A DNA stretch of 64,000 nucleotides, taken from the NCBI GenBank assembly GCA_949825045.1, contig OX463813.1, positions 27,820,001-27,884,000 on the forward strand, given 5' to 3'. This DNA comes from Argyresthia goedartella. Lineage: Eukaryota; Arthropoda; Insecta; Lepidoptera; Argyresthiidae. Positions 1-12,002 of this stretch are shown piece by piece. Position 1 is the first letter of the stretch, and each line of letters begins with the position of its first letter. The translations under genes were made by a program, and so were the position numbers. The notes below the pieces were generated by a model, which was not told the DNA's origin, ran no database searches, and saw nothing but the letters and a program-made list of their open reading frames with translations.

Positions 1-482
1 TTTAGTAGATCCGGTTTCAAATGAGATATTGGGTAACTACAATACTATAAATATAGCCAGGTATTATGTGAGGACGAATAAGGGCGTAGATAAATAAGAT
101 AGTGTATAAAAGTTATATAATTAAGCTGTAAGCTGTAAATTTAAGTAACTACTTTGTAGATTTAAGGATCTTGCATGGTTTAGAAAGGAACATAAAAAAA
201 ATAATATATATATATATATATATAGTAATACGAATTAGGATAAGTTGCGGGTAAGCGAGGTTGTATAGTTAGATAGATAAATAAGATAAGACAGGAGAGA
301 GCTCAATCGAGTTGTGTAAATATTATACACATGATTGACAGATTCATCGGTCTGTGTACATGATTAGAGATGTTCGTACGTATAGAGTGGATATGGACAA
401 AGCATGGATTAGCATTGTGGTAATGAGATCCTTGCGCCATGTTTAACTGAGATAAACAGTGTCTCAACGTCTGGGAGGGGGC
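1..482. other. AT-rich stretch without a gene; short (TA)n tract
   Basis: No open frame with recognisable content. A (TA)n microsatellite lies at about 204-224. The last ten bases (473-482) are a purine run, GGGAGGGGGC, directly before TGTAATGG, which is why this stretch may be the internal 3' end of an LTR element. Confidence 0.5.
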
Positions 483-1600
483 TGTAATGGTACACGAGAG
501 TCAGTACATTTGATACTTCATTTTGCGTGACAGAGGGCTAGCCCATCGCCGCGCTGTTTTGAATACGAGAGTCGGTTCATATAGCGTTTGGGGTTTTGAG
601 TAGCTCAGGGTAAGTTAGCAAAAAACAGTGAGCCGGGCGCGTGGGATGGTTCGAGGAAGGTTACAGGTCAGGTTTTTTTTGTCGCATTCCTGCGGAATGT
701 GTAGGGATCAGAGACGATTTGGCTGCGCGCTGAATAAATTATGAATAACTAAATAATGGAAGGTTATTATGGAACGATACGGAGAAAGCTATTATGTTGA
801 CTGCAAATATACAATTGCGTTTGTTTGTTACGATTTGGCGAGTTTGACATCACGAGTCTGAATATCATTCTAGTGATCTTTGTCTAGCGCGCTAGCGGTC
901 GGGAAGGCTTAAATTAATCGCAACAAGCTTTTATGGTCAGCGATCAACAGATTTTGTGTATCGGCAATACCGAATGACTTGAGTGATAACCTACGGTTGA
1001 TCATAGTGAATATGCGTACACACAATTTGTAGAACGGCGGATCTGCATGGCATGGTTGAAATTAGACCCTGTGTAGTTAGTGATAAGAAGCTTCGCTTGG
1101 GCAGAGCGTGTTCGCAAAGGACGCCATTTTTTTTCAGACATGTGGGGTCTATAAATACGATTGCGGGGAAAGGGAGAGCATTCAGTCTCGGCGTTAAGCT
1201 ACTGTGACAGTCATCTATCAGCAGTTCTAAACAGTTTTGGTCTGCCGTTTTACGCGTCAGAACTGGGCGAATTGTGATTGCGAGTTTCAGTGATTTTCGT
1301 GAGTGTCTGAAGCGCCGAGATATACCTCGGTTCCTATCCTTTAAATCAACCTACCCCAAATTCCAAAACTATCCTTGGGTCGTTAGATAAGAACTTGTAG
1401 GTAACTGATCTGAGTCTGAGTCTGGGCTTGGAGCGACCCTAAATTCCTTTTTCCTTCACCATAGGGTTCCTGGATTGGCTCTTAGGATATTCGCGGGCTA
1501 ATCCTCTCCTCATTCCTTTCGAGTAGCGAGTTTTGAAATTCCCACACACAAAGTCATTAAACATACAAGCACATTCAAATCAAACTCAACCATTTTCGAG
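483..1600 (+). mobile_element. Possible long terminal repeat of an LTR retrotransposon (3' LTR)
   Basis: A polypurine tract (473-482) abuts TGTAATGG at 483, as expected where a 3' LTR begins. Inside lies a good core promoter: TATAAATA at 1150-1157, followed 32 bp downstream by an Inr-like TCAGTC at 1182-1187. An ATTAAA at 1556-1561 could be the polyadenylation signal. The 3' boundary is uncertain (about 1570-1610). No second LTR copy and no gag or pol frame is visible beside it, so this could be a 3' or solo LTR. It could also be a host promoter, which I cannot exclude. Confidence 0.4.
1150..1187 (+). promoter_or_regulatory. TATA box and initiator of the putative LTR
   Basis: TATAAATA at 1150 and TCAGTC at 1182 sit at canonical spacing, the A of TCAGT lying 34 bp after the first T of the TATA box. 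No long open frame follows, so the transcript would be non-coding or belong to an element whose body is missing. Confidence 0.45.
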
Positions 1601-3040
1601 TGGTGTCGATAATGGACGTGGTATAACACTAGGATTTTAGACTAGGCTAGACAGGAGTTTAGTTGCGGCTAAACCTAGGTTGGCAGGGCATAGGGAGACT
1701 GTTTGATCGATGAGGTTCCGCGGATGGAAATAACAAATTCAGAACAAAGTTAAACCGGTGTCATCACAGATAACCTATCCTGTTGATATTTTGACATTTG
1801 AGTGTTGTCGGGGACGCGCGAAGAGATCAAATTACAGTCTAGTTCATTGTTTAGGACCGGGTAGATTGTTTTGCTTTCCCTTGGGTCAGTTTGGATTCAA
1901 GTTGCATCTTTAAATTAAATCTAAATTTCGCTGGAGGTCTAATGTGTAGGCTGAGTCAAATATATATGATTAGACTCGGCCGAGGTCGTTCTGAGGTCAG
2001 TGAAATTCATAGATCGGTATTTACCGAACTATGCACTTCGCTATGGTGACGGTTAGATCTCCTAAAGCGCTAATGACAACGTTTCGATAACATCCAGCTC
2101 AAATTGCGCAGAGTTGAAGGTTTCAAAACGTTACGGACCTTTTGAGGTAACCGCTAGTTCAAACCCATTTCGGAAAATCAAATCGCAATTGTGTAAACCG
2201 GTCTATTCGGATCGTTATTGCCGTGAACTACATATATAATTGGAACCACCACTAGCCGCTACTAGCGAGCACATGAAATATCATTGAGTACTCACGTCGT
2301 AAAACTACGACGGATATCTATACGATATCCCAAACAAATATTATAAATTGTCGTCGACCACTAAAAGAAGTTCCAAGCGCCCATATATACAAAAAAACAA
2401 ATGGTACCATCACACAAAATACAACAACGATCGATCTGGCGCAATACACCGCTAACTGATGCGAAATACCGGCTTGCGGGCATATATGCTTTCTCTGTCT
2501 AACTTGAAACTGTAACATCCTGAATCAATCTTCCGTTCGACTATTGTACGCCTAACGAACTTCTCAACGAACGAGAAATTCAGACTTATCATTCTTAACT
2601 TACAATTTTACAGCTGAATCGGGACATCTCTTTTGGGGTAGGTAGAATAGACGATCATAGTTACTGATAGCGGTGGCTCGACCTTAGCCTTTAATGCCGT
2701 TACAACTCGGGTGACGTAACTGACGCGTCACGTCATGTCGTCATGAATTTCCTCAAAGAACTGCGGAGTGTATCAAAACGAGTTTCCATGTTTCCTATAT
2801 ATTCTTACTCCGCACCGCCATCTGTTTTCATGAGCCCTCGAGGGTAAGAGATGCGTGTGTTACTTCTTATCCATTTCACTTTATTTGAGAGACTTTTGTG
2901 ATGTATTTTTTAGAAAAATTGACTATTTGACTGATAGGAAAGGATTGAAATCTGAGCCCATGCTTTTTCCCAAGATGAAGTAAGTTACGGCAAAAAGCAG
3001 GAACATTCTAATAATGACTCTGGAAACTTTTAGAACCCTG
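1600..3040. other. No gene seen
   Basis: Both strands carry only short frames without recognisable protein motifs. No RNA gene or repeat structure is evident. Confidence 0.5.
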
Positions 3041-3044
3041 ATTT

Positions 3045-3350
3045 TTAGGGTTCCGTACTCAAAGGGTTATTACTAAGACCCTATTACTAAGACTCCGCTG
3101 TCCGTTTTCCATCCGTCTGGACACCAGGCTGTATCTCATGAACCGTTATGGTCAGACAGTTAAAATTTTGACAGATGTTGTATGTATGTACTAAAAAACA
3201 GCATAAAATAATTTATTTATCTCTAAACTACATACAAACTAATGAATGCACCTGGTTACGGACATGGAGTGTGAAAGTAGCCGCACCAATAACTTTGTAA
3301 AAACATTTTGCTACGTATAACCACAACTATTCACTCCACACCAGCCTTGC
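3045..3350 (-). repeat. Dispersed lepidopteran repeat ending GTACGGAACCCT, partial copy
   Basis: On the minus strand this copy ends in the signature GTACGGAACCCT (plus strand 3048-3059, with small changes) and carries the CATGAGATACAGCCTGGTG-type segment near 3125-3145. It matches the plus-strand copy at 52838-53236, including the stretch with GGTGCGGCTACTTTCACAC. It does not code for protein. Confidence 0.65.
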
Positions 3351-3473
3351 CATTAACTGGCTAGAAGTGCCACCCATATCGGAAAGGTTACTACCAAACT
3401 TAGTAAATTAATTAAAATTGGTTTTCGAAAGTACAACCTATGGTAACATCTGACGAATTTCAACCTGGCAGTG

Positions 3474-3950
3474 TCCATTAAGGGATTAAATATGGCCAGA
3501 AATGCATCTTTAGCTACAATTCTAGGCTAAACTAGACAACATAAAAATGTAGGAGAAATATATGTTATAAAAGGTCTTATTAGAAATAAGAATGGACTTT
3601 TAAAATTACCGGATATCTGTTATATTTAATACTTAAAATATGTTTCGCATTGCATTATTATTCAACTAAATGAACAAGCGCTCGGAGACAAAATCAGTTT
3701 CCTATATGAAACTTACACGCAAAAATAGGTAAAAAAGGGAAAATTTTTGGTTGTTTTATTTTATTTTTAATGTTATTATTACAGGAATTTTGTATTATTT
3801 TCTACAATTTTCTTGGTCTCGGAGCTCGGGCTGCCCCGCGGGGCTCTGCGCGGGAGCATACGTCAGTATGCTTCGACACGATGCGACGGGTATTTGTTTT
3901 CTTTGTCTAATTTTCAATGCCATTGGCCTATGTTCAGCCCTTAATTAGTT
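3474..3950 (+). repeat. 475-bp dispersed repeat, copy 1
   Basis: This stretch reappears at 40205-40683 in the same orientation with few differences over its whole length, including the GC-rich block around GGGCTGCCCCGCGGGGCTC and the end CTATGTTCAGCCCTTAA. I do not recognise the family. It has a short open frame through the GC-rich block but no known domain. Copy 2 continues into an (ATT)n tail, so this may be the 3' part of a LINE-like element. Confidence 0.75.
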
Positions 3951-4579
3951 TAGTTTTGACACCTTTGCAATAAAGTAGTTTACGTTTTCCGGAAACTATT
4001 CAGTAATTTCAGGATATTATTGTCAGCAATCTAATCTGTTGATGAGATTGTATGTCTGAAATTGTAAATTTACAGTCTCTAGTTTTAATGTTAGATAATA
4101 TTATGAAGATCATTGTCTGTCTGTTTCTTTATGAGGAACATTACATCAAGGGTGTCAAATGAAATAGTGCAAGTAAATAGACTATTCCAAAAATATACTG
4201 AAATATTTTGACTCTAAGTATCAAAAAGCGTTGAAATACATTCGGGTTCTTTGATTTTCAAATTCTTGTTCGGAGTAATATTTTACATCTATTGCGTATT
4301 CACAAACCAAAATACAAATTCAATTACTCTCTTACATGAGTAGAGCATAGGTAACTATAATAATTAATATTTCTGAATAATACATTTTAGTTAACATTAA
4401 GGCAGCCATTAGGCTATTTCTCGCATTCCGGCCAAATGACTGACATTTCAATGGTCTGTGTCATAAACGTGTAGTGATGTAGCGGTTTCGTCCAATTTTT
4501 CGGCCAAAGACGGGGTCAGACGACAAAATGCGATACGCGTCATCTTTTGCTGTATATTTTACTACGGTGATTGTTCCAC

Positions 4580-5095
4580 CGTTTACGGCGCAAAAATCGG
4601 CGTTCCACAAGGCTCTATTGATATAGGCCATTTCTCATTAATGATATATAGGATTAACTGTCTGCCTTTCATCGTGGAGAAATTGACTAGCATAGTATTG
4701 TTTGCTGATGATACTTTACTGGTCTTCAAAATTGAAAGACAAAAGATTTGATCATGTTAATATTATATTGCTTTAACCTTGAATTGGTTAACCGTAATTT
4801 GTTGATCAACACTGGTAAAACAAGTTCTTACTTCCAAATGTCTGGTGTTAGTTTAGTGTTAGACAGCAACACGTTATAATTAGTAAATGACACGAAGTTT
4901 CTTGGAATAACCAAATAATAATTGATAGCAAATTGCAGCGGGGACCCCACATAAATAAATGAGCTGTTATATTAAGTTCTGCAGCTTACGCTAAAATCAG
5001 ACAAAACACGGTTGTGGCTACAGCTATATTAGTTACTTTGTGAGTATAGAGTAGTCTATATTAGTTACTTTCATAGTTTCATGTCCTTTTTTATA
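4580..5095 (+). pseudogene. Decayed reverse transcriptase fragment (non-LTR retrotransposon)
   Basis: With frameshifts and stops, the plus strand still encodes GVPQGS (near 4600), the catalytic block LFADDT (near 4700), a segment like NNLLINTGKT, then KFLGI and SAAYAKIRQ. This order is that of the palm and thumb region of LINE reverse transcriptases. The copy is old: several stops interrupt every frame and neither end is recognisable. It could be CR1-like or Jockey-like; the remains are too short to choose. Confidence 0.6.
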
Positions 5096-7020
5096 TATAT
5101 TTTTAAAGAGCTATTCCACCAATTTTAAATTTAAAATGCACTTAAGAGATTTTTGTAAAAAAATTAATATAATAACAGTAGCAAGTCAAACTATTTCCAA
5201 AAACATAATTTCCAAAATTAGATATCTGTAACTTTTAACCTAAGGAATAATCACAGACTAGTTGCACCCTAGTCTAGACCCGCGAAAGTTAGAAATTCTT
5301 TCAAGGGTCAATGCATTCTCTACTACAATAGGATCCTCTGGAGATGTTAAAATTACCATGTAAAAGCCACTTTATCTAAAAACGATATTAAAAAAACTCA
5401 ATATAGAACCCGCCTTGCATATTATTTATTATAATTAATATGTCATATTGGTACTAGTTAAACACAACTTTTTTTTAAAGAGACCCAATAATCTATCTGC
5501 GGCAGTTTCTTCAGGCAAAAAATGACACTTAAATAAAGAAATTGGAACTTTGAAATTTGACAGGGAAGCAAAATGAGAAATGTGGCGAAGCTTTCGAAGT
5601 TTTCTCATGATATCGTACGCAATCAAGTGCGGTACTACAAAACTCACTCAACCATTTCATTAAAAAAAATGTAACTTTTAAAATTAGGATTATATTAAAA
5701 CTAAATTGGATAACTGACAAACAAAGATTTCCAAGCAACTAGGGCCAATCTCCCGATGATCTGATGAGTTGTGATACATTGATACATTCTTGGCCCGGCA
5801 TCTTACCGCAAACATTCCTTCTGCCCGGAGTTTGAAACTAGTTATAGCCGCAACTTAATAAACTTCTCTCCTCGGTACATCACTACTTACAAACTAAGTT
5901 TGGAGGTGAATTTTATCGGCAACACAGTGACTTGAAAGGTTTTTTTTAAATGGGAAGAGTGTTTTCATTTATAACTTAGTAAATGAGTGCTCACAAGGGG
6001 GGTGTAGATGAAAAAGTCGTTATTTTGACTTCGGTACTTTGTTAGGACTAGTTAGAAACATACTTAAAGCTGGCCCCCTCTAGAGCATATCCTAGACAAC
6101 GATTGGGAAAAGGTAAAATTGTATATCTATAAACTCTGAATTGCAGAGAATTTTATCAGCATTCAATAAGACGTACTGCAAAAATTCCTATGACGCGTCG
6201 TTTTCGAGACGTAAACCAAAAACCAAAATACGGAACCTTCTTTGTGCCCCCAGGGGCTCACTTCAGACGAGTCGGGGGTTTTAGAATGTTTGTCTCCTGA
6301 CTGGTCCAAACAAAGTTCGGAAGTCAAACTTTATGTTTTCGACTTTTAAATCTACAATCATTCGTTAGCTAAACTCGATTATAATTCGAATATTGGAAAA
6401 ATTTAATTTTTCGTGAAAAAAAAACAATTTTCGTTCTATTAGTTAAATCTTTTTTACGCTAACTTCAAATTCGGAGCATTAACCATATATTTATTTTAAA
6501 AAATCAATAGCCACGTTTTTTTCCAGGTTAAGAATGGTTGTAGGTTAATGTGTTTTTGGAATTTTTATTTAAAAAACCTCTTGGCTAAATTGGCAACCTT
6601 AGAATTGCCTCTTACGCTGAAGTTAGATTAATCAGTAAATGGACTAAAGCCTGCCAAATGTCTACGCCGATGATTATTTTATTTACTTTTTATTTGCAAA
6701 GAAGTCCTTCGAGAGATTTGCTGTTGGAATAAACGGTGGATTTTAGCGTAAATTACGATAAATCAGGTGAAGGAATGAATTTACACGTAGAATCTATCAC
6801 AGGCAACTAGTTTGTATAAAAATGGGAAAACATCTAGAAGACACCAAGGAAGACATGAAAGAAAGAAATTCCACCTAAACACCAAGGCTGATTTCAGAAT
6901 CCGGAGGTGTCACAACTGCTTAAAAAAGCGGAAAAATGCGATTCTGACCCACACATGAAGGGTCCAGTACCATCGTCTATCGTTTTAAATTACGTCTAGT
7001 TAACTATTTGTTGCTGTACA
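5096..7020. other. No gene seen; possibly more decayed LINE sequence
   Basis: AT-rich with short frames only. The part up to about 5750 may hold the eroded 3' end of the reverse transcriptase fragment at 4.6-5.1 kb, but no motif proves it. Confidence 0.35.
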
Positions 7021-7021
7021 C

Positions 7022-7135
7022 AGCACCCTCTACCTATTGAGGATCATGAGATATAGCCCGCTGACGGACAGACAGACAGGCAGACTGAGAGGGTAAAGTA
7101 ATAGGGTCCCGTTTGGCACCCTCCAGGTGGAACTC
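7022..7135 (+). repeat. Fragment of the GTACGGAACCCT-type dispersed repeat
   Basis: The block with ATGAGATATAGCC, a run of GACAGACAGACAGG and GGGTCCCGTTTGGCACCCT matches the 3' half of the copy at 52838-53236. Truncated at both ends. Confidence 0.5.
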
Positions 7136-7239
7136 CAAAAGCCTGTTTGAAAATAGAATCTATGACAAATAAATGGAAAACAGCTGTCTGATTTGAAGAC
7201 TTTCATAGAATCTGAGAATTTCATAGAATGGCTGAATGT

Positions 7240-7345
7240 AACAATCATAACAACACGGCGTCACGCTTTTTTTCTATACGGTGGCAGAGCCACAACTATG
7301 CACACGTTTAGCCAGTTACTCAATATTCCGTTTTACATATTCTGA
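7240..7345 (-). repeat. SINE-B body fragment
   Basis: Carries the series GGCGTCACGC, CATACGG-like, GGTGGCAGAGCC and CCAGTTACTCAATATTCC, seen complete in the SINE at 20735-21011. The tRNA-like head is missing. Confidence 0.5.
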
Positions 7346-7751
7346 AAATCCGTCAAATTAAGTACTCATTGAATATTTTACTTTTAGGTTATTTAAATAG
7401 AACTTACTCAGTAAGGAAGGTGTCTATAAAAACTGTAGCTTCAGCGTTTATCTGCGATTTTATCTTCACACCCTTAGCCGAGGGAAGGGCACAAAATTAT
7501 CCCAATTCCGTTAACTAAATGACAGTTCAGTGACAATGGCGTGACAAAGACGGTAAACTTAAGGTATCAATTATCTCAGGTGATGATAATGAGAACATCT
7601 GACAAAAACTACCGACTTTATCACGGAACTTTGACTGATTTGAGCTTGACATGACAGACTTTGACTCAGACGACAACAATACTTGTGCATTATCAGACGA
7701 TTGTGAAATTTATTTCATTGTTGGGAAATAAATAACACTGTGGGTACCTAC

Positions 7752-8025
7752 GTTGCCTAGCGACATCCGCACATCGGAAACGATTGTGCGGGTAGCAACA
7801 TCGGGCCGAGACGGGTACCGAATGGGTGTCCGTTTCTATGTGGCATTTGTTTCGAGCGCTTCCGTGTTTCGGATATCACGTTTAGCTGTAGTTCCCGGCT
7901 ACTATCGCTACTCGGTGGTATTAGTCGTTAAGCTGTGTCAGATGTTTAGTCGTTTATTAGTACATTACTAAGGCAGCTTGATAACTTTTGACAGTTCGGG
8001 TTGGCCACACCCGACCGACACCCTC
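7752..8025 (+). repeat. Dispersed SINE-like repeat D, copy 1
   Basis: Starts with a tRNA-like box A segment (TTGCCTAGCGACATC) followed by CATCGGAAACGATTGTGCGGG and GGCCGAGACGGGTACC. It is alignable over its length with the minus-strand copy at 34550-34800, and its first part with the plus-strand copy at 50589-50720. Unlike the 34.6-kb copy, it has no palindrome at the GCATTTGT segment (near 7842), so it shows the undisturbed arrangement. Confidence 0.65.
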
Positions 8026-8305
8026 CACAAAACTCAAAGAGGAGCCGCACAATCGTATTGACTGTGTTTGAAAGGGACCAAAGTTGTCCACGTCATTCAT
8101 CGTCGCGTCATTGTCACTGAGCAGTCATTTCCCTAGCTGAATCGCCCAGTAGCATAGGTAAAAAAAGGTCTAGAAAATGGCTGACAAAAATCTGCTGGTA
8201 ATAACAATCTAGATCGTGTCAATACCGCAGTGCTTACTTTCGATTGCGCGTGAAAGTTGCGGGCTTGGAGGCAGAGATTTAGCGTTAAGTGAACTTACAA
8301 ATAAG

Positions 8306-8552
8306 CGTTCCCCACATGGGGTGCCCGAGGCACAATTGTGCCCACGTTTCGCCAATTATTCAATACTTCATGTTCCGTGCCTGTGGGCTAGCCCATCGCC
8401 GCAGCTGTGGAGATTGGAGGTTTCCTCACGACGTTTTCCCTCACTGTTGGAAAGTCCGCATAATGAACTTAAAAAAATAAATAACTCATAGTAGATGGCT
8501 AGCACCGGGATTCGAACGCGCATCGAAACCCACTAGACCACGGATCTCAGTA
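8306..8552 (-). mobile_element. SINE-B, nearly full-length, minus strand
   Basis: The minus strand begins with a tRNA-derived head (box A GTGGTCTAGTGGG, box B GTTCGAATCC at about 8505-8516) and continues through the SINE-B body (GCGGCGATGGGCTAGCCC on the minus strand) to the GGTGCC end. Same family as 20735-21011. The two short overlapping frames across it are not genes. Confidence 0.75.
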
Positions 8553-9084
8553 CGAAGAACGAATTTATTTCTGTGAAGTTTTCCATTTAGTCAATTAAAT
8601 GAGAATTTGTGTTTTGTTTCCAAGTGACGTCATTGCTTCGTTTAGTTCTATTTCACATCTTCGCGTTTTGAACCGACCAGTTCGAGAAAGTGCATCATAA
8701 AGTTGCTCTGATCAAATCAGTCCTATAGTGAGTCGTTCAGAATTATTTCCCAATAACTCCTTAACAATAAGTATGTTGAATGCGGCCAGAATAAATAAGT
8801 ATACGAGCCTACTGCCTATGCTACACTGCATATGTATTGGCATTGGCATGTTTATTTCATATTTTAGGCGAAAATAACTAATGTTTCTGCAAACCAAATC
8901 TTTCGTCCGCTCTTCGCTGGTTTCACTCGTATCCCTTATCTCATTTAGGGTTGCCCTTCACCCCGGCCCTGATCCCTGGATATCTAGTAACAGACCCAAG
9001 CTGGGCCATTTTATCCCTTCGTGAATTGTTGACAATGACTCCACACTTTTTTTTCAGATATAGATATTTATCCTCATTATTAAA

Positions 9085-9150
9085 TCCGTGGTCCAATGGT
9101 TATATTCTCGTCTATCACGCCCTTTTCGATCCCCGGTGCTGACATTGTCC
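9085..9150 (+). repeat. tRNA-Asp-like SINE head, fragment
   Basis: GTGGTCCAATGGTTATATTC (box A region), CTATCACGCC and TTCGATCCCCGGTGCTGAC (box B region) match the SINE-B head. The body is absent. Confidence 0.5.
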
Positions 9151-9292
9151 GATAATAATAATTTAAAAATATAGTGAGGAAACCTTCATATCTCCAGAGC
9201 TGCTCCATCCCTTGTAGTACACAAGACAATAAGTTCAAAAACTAAAATGCGACTACTAAAAGGCAATAAATATATTGTTTACTAATATAAAA

Positions 9293-9575
9293 CTTGACTA
9301 CCAAATTTACTAAATGTTCACCAAATTGAGTGCTCACCTGTAGTTTTACAGAACCGTATTGGTTGCTTAAGTTACTTTCTGTCCGAATACTAAAGTAAGG
9401 TTTGTTAGGTCAAAACTTTATCATACAACCTGGAGCCGAAGCGAAGCGGAGCGAGGCGACCCCTACGTAGTTTAGTATAAAATAGGGTGTACATTTTTGG
9501 TGAACATTTAGTGAATTCGGGTTAAATAACAATTTTTTGACGTAATATTTACTCAATTCGGTAGCCAGTTAAACA
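9293..9575. mobile_element. Small non-coding TIR element
   Basis: The left part holds TACCAAATTTACTAAATG followed by TTCACCAAATTGAGT. The right part holds TTTGGTGAACATTTAGTGAA and TTTACTCAATTCGGTAGCC, largely the reverse complement. The interior has no frame. Boundaries and target duplication are not resolved, so the superfamily is open. Confidence 0.5.
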
Positions 9576-9735
9576 CCAGCCCTGCTACAACATCGCGATC
9601 TAAAGAATAGCCACCGGGCGGTCAATGCGCTTCTAACGACTAAATGCAAGCAAAGCCGCGTGCAAGAGCTAGTACTATATTTTTTTTTTTCAATGTGCTA
9701 AAGAAGCCCTTTAACTTGATACCCAACACGACGAC

Positions 9736-9938
9736 CTGACTGACGACCTGTGTGGCGCTGCGGTTGTATCATACGAGAGGTCCCGGGTTCGATCCCCGGC
9801 TGGGGATAAAGAAAAAAACCCTAGGTCTTGAATGTTTATCTGTGTGTGATGTCGCTATTTCTGGTTCCCACGGAATCCTAGTGTGCGGTCAGAAGCAATG
9901 AATGTGCCTGTATCTAAATGTTGTTTAAACCTGTGCAA
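9736..9938 (+). mobile_element. SINE-A, plus strand
   Basis: tRNA-derived head with box A GTGTGGCGCTGCGG and box B GGTTCGATCCCCGG, then an A-rich linker, GGTCTTGAATGTTTAT, the ATCCTAGTGTG block and the tail CAATGAATGTGCCTGTAT. The anticodon-arm part is shortened relative to the copy at 24707-24932. Confidence 0.75.
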
Positions 9939-10496
9939 AAACTTTAAAAAAAAAACTTTGCCCTCTAGAGGGCGCCATATTGAACTGAGCGTGACGTCAC
10001 ATAACCTATAACCAGGCAACGATTAATACGCAATCTAATGATACCTGATTTGTCAACATCTGATATATAGTTTGGATGTTCTGGTGGACACAGGTCAAAC
10101 ACATCACCCTCTTTTTAGCTTTCCTGTAGTCGGGTAAAAATAGAGAACCGTGTGCACCACTGTGCATATATATTATGTTGTTATTCAATCACGCCAACTA
10201 AAACCAAGTAAAACCCATCTTATGTTATGGCAAATGAAAGCACACAGCCGGTGTTTTAGTTTAATTAGACAATTTTAGAAATGTACCATGTGTTAGTAAC
10301 TAATTGATGTTTATCAACTCAAATGGGTTAAGTTTTAAGCCTCAAGTTAGAAACACGGATAAACATGACAATTCCAACTGATAAGTTGATAACCCATTAG
10401 CACAAACCAATCATGACCGTTCTACACTACAAGGGTTACTTTTGCAGAGTAGGGATATTTTTTAATAGTCCCTTTAATTTTTATGGAGTTGTCAAA

Positions 10497-10590
10497 GTTA
10501 ACTCCGTGGTCTAGTGGGTTTCGCGCCTGCTTCTCACGCAGGAGATGCAGATTCTAGCCCCGGTGCTGACCGGATCAGAAAAGTGATTTA
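10497..10590 (+). repeat. tRNA-Asp-like SINE head
   Basis: CCGTGGTCTAGTGGGTTTCG, then CTTCTCACGCAGGAGATG and a mutated box B before CCCCGGTGCTGACC. The anticodon-arm part resembles tRNA-Asp. Body sequences of SINE-B or SINE-C do not follow clearly. It is a SINE head, not a functional tRNA. Confidence 0.55.
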
Positions 10591-10599
10591 TCTAAAAGA

Positions 10600-11120
10600 G
10601 TATTTATTGAGCCAACTTATAACTAATTACATTAGACAATAAAACTTAATCAATAAAGGCTACTTATGGTGCATATCTGGTTCATACTTGTTGACTCTTG
10701 AACTAGATTCTTAGTAACCTGTATGTCGAGAGTCAAGTGGTTATCACTATATTGTTAAGTGAGTGTGTGAATTATGTAATTAATACATTAACAAAATATT
10801 TAAAAAATATACAATAATTTAGTGCAATTTATACTGTTAACACTTTTCAATATTTATTTAAATGATATTGTGAGTCCTGACAAATAAGAATTTGATTGCA
10901 AGGTTTAGATTAGTTTCGTTTAGCTGAATGATTTTACTTTAGGTAGGTAAGTATTTATGTTTTATCTTTAATATGTAAGTAGCTGAACAGTTTTATAGGT
11001 AGTAAAGTGTTGATTTATAGTTGATCTTATTCAGGTGGGTAGTAAATATCGGTTAGCTATAAGTGACATTATTCTTAGCAGAAGATCTTCGGTTTCACTG
11101 TATTTTAATGTTAGAAGGAA
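10600..11120. other. No gene seen
   Basis: AT-rich, no recognisable frame. Part may be 3' UTR of the CR1-like LINE that follows on the minus strand; its exact 3' end is not visible. Confidence 0.4.
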
Positions 11121-11266
11121 CTTTCGTAGCTTGATTTTTACTTCTTGGTAGGTTAGGGGGTAGAGGGCCCACCTTCCGAAACGGTGTAGTCTTTTTTTTT
11201 ATATAAAAAAAAATTTACTTGTAGTTATAAGTAAGTATAATTTTGACGTTGAATAAGATAATTTAT

Positions 11267-11737
11267 TTATTTATATTCAATAAAAAAAATGACTCTGATG
11301 ATAAGAATTTTATTCATTTTATTGTATAGACTAGGTGCTTGTATGTTGTACTGCCTTCCAGCAAATTCGGTTAGAAAGTTAGGAGTTGTGCAAACGAATT
11401 CAGTTCTACGGCTGGATATTTTGGAGGGATTATAAATTAGATTTGTGTGGTGTCTTAGTGTTGTTTGGTGTATGTATAATTGTCGGACTGTGAGGAGCTT
11501 ACAGTACTTGTACAGCTCAGCACTAGGGAAGCTGCATGGCTTGAAAGTAGAAACCTTTAGCAGCGATCTTTGTGCTCGTTCCAGTTCGATCAAGTGTGTT
11601 TTGCAGGCTCCACCCCATGCTGGAATACAGCACGTTAAAACGGATTGTGCAAGCGTATAGTAAACGGTCTTCAAAAGGAAGGGTGGTGCTACATGTCTGA
11701 GTTTTTTGAAGATCCAGATTAGCTTTCTCAATCGACC
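11267..11737 (-). pseudogene. CR1-like LINE ORF2, C-terminal region beyond the insertion
   Basis: The frame from RLRKLIWIFKKLRHV through VLTCCIPAWGGACKTHL and LTVRQLYIHQT down to the stop at 11267 is the typical C-terminal part of CR1-group ORF2, following the thumb. The last bases before the TIR element and the first after it are one continuous codon series (LAG then RLRKL) once the insert is removed. This shows that the two segments were one gene. Confidence 0.75.
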
Positions 11738-12002
11738 AGGGGCCCAATTCCGGTACACAATTACAGCTCCATGACAATTACATTACGATTACGGTCAACT
11801 TTAGATATCCAATATCTGACGATTTTGTAATCTCATTCCCTTTGTTGATTAACTAAATTATTGTGCTTACCAATTAACTTAATTTTTACCATAATTGTCT
11901 AAAAAAATATTCTCCGAACGCCAAATATTGGATATCTAAAGTTGACCGTAATCGTAATGTAATTGTCATGGAGCTGTCATTGTGTACCGGAATTGGGCCC
12001 CT
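11738..12002. mobile_element. 265-bp non-coding TIR element (MITE) inside the LINE reverse transcriptase
   Basis: It starts AGGGGCCCAATTCCGGTAC and ends with the reverse complement. The inverted arms are about 78 bp each and almost perfect (one or two differences), separated by about 110 bp of AT-rich DNA. There is no frame. The flanking LINE codons join cleanly without it. At most a 2-bp CC could be a target duplication, so the superfamily is unclear. The near identity of the arms implies recent insertion. Confidence 0.85.

Noticed and set aside
1604..1620. Primer binding site (TGGTGTCGATAATGG) after the putative LTR
   Set aside because: It starts with TGG, but I cannot match the rest to an insect tRNA 3' end, and no gag or pol follows, so a 5' LTR reading is not supported.
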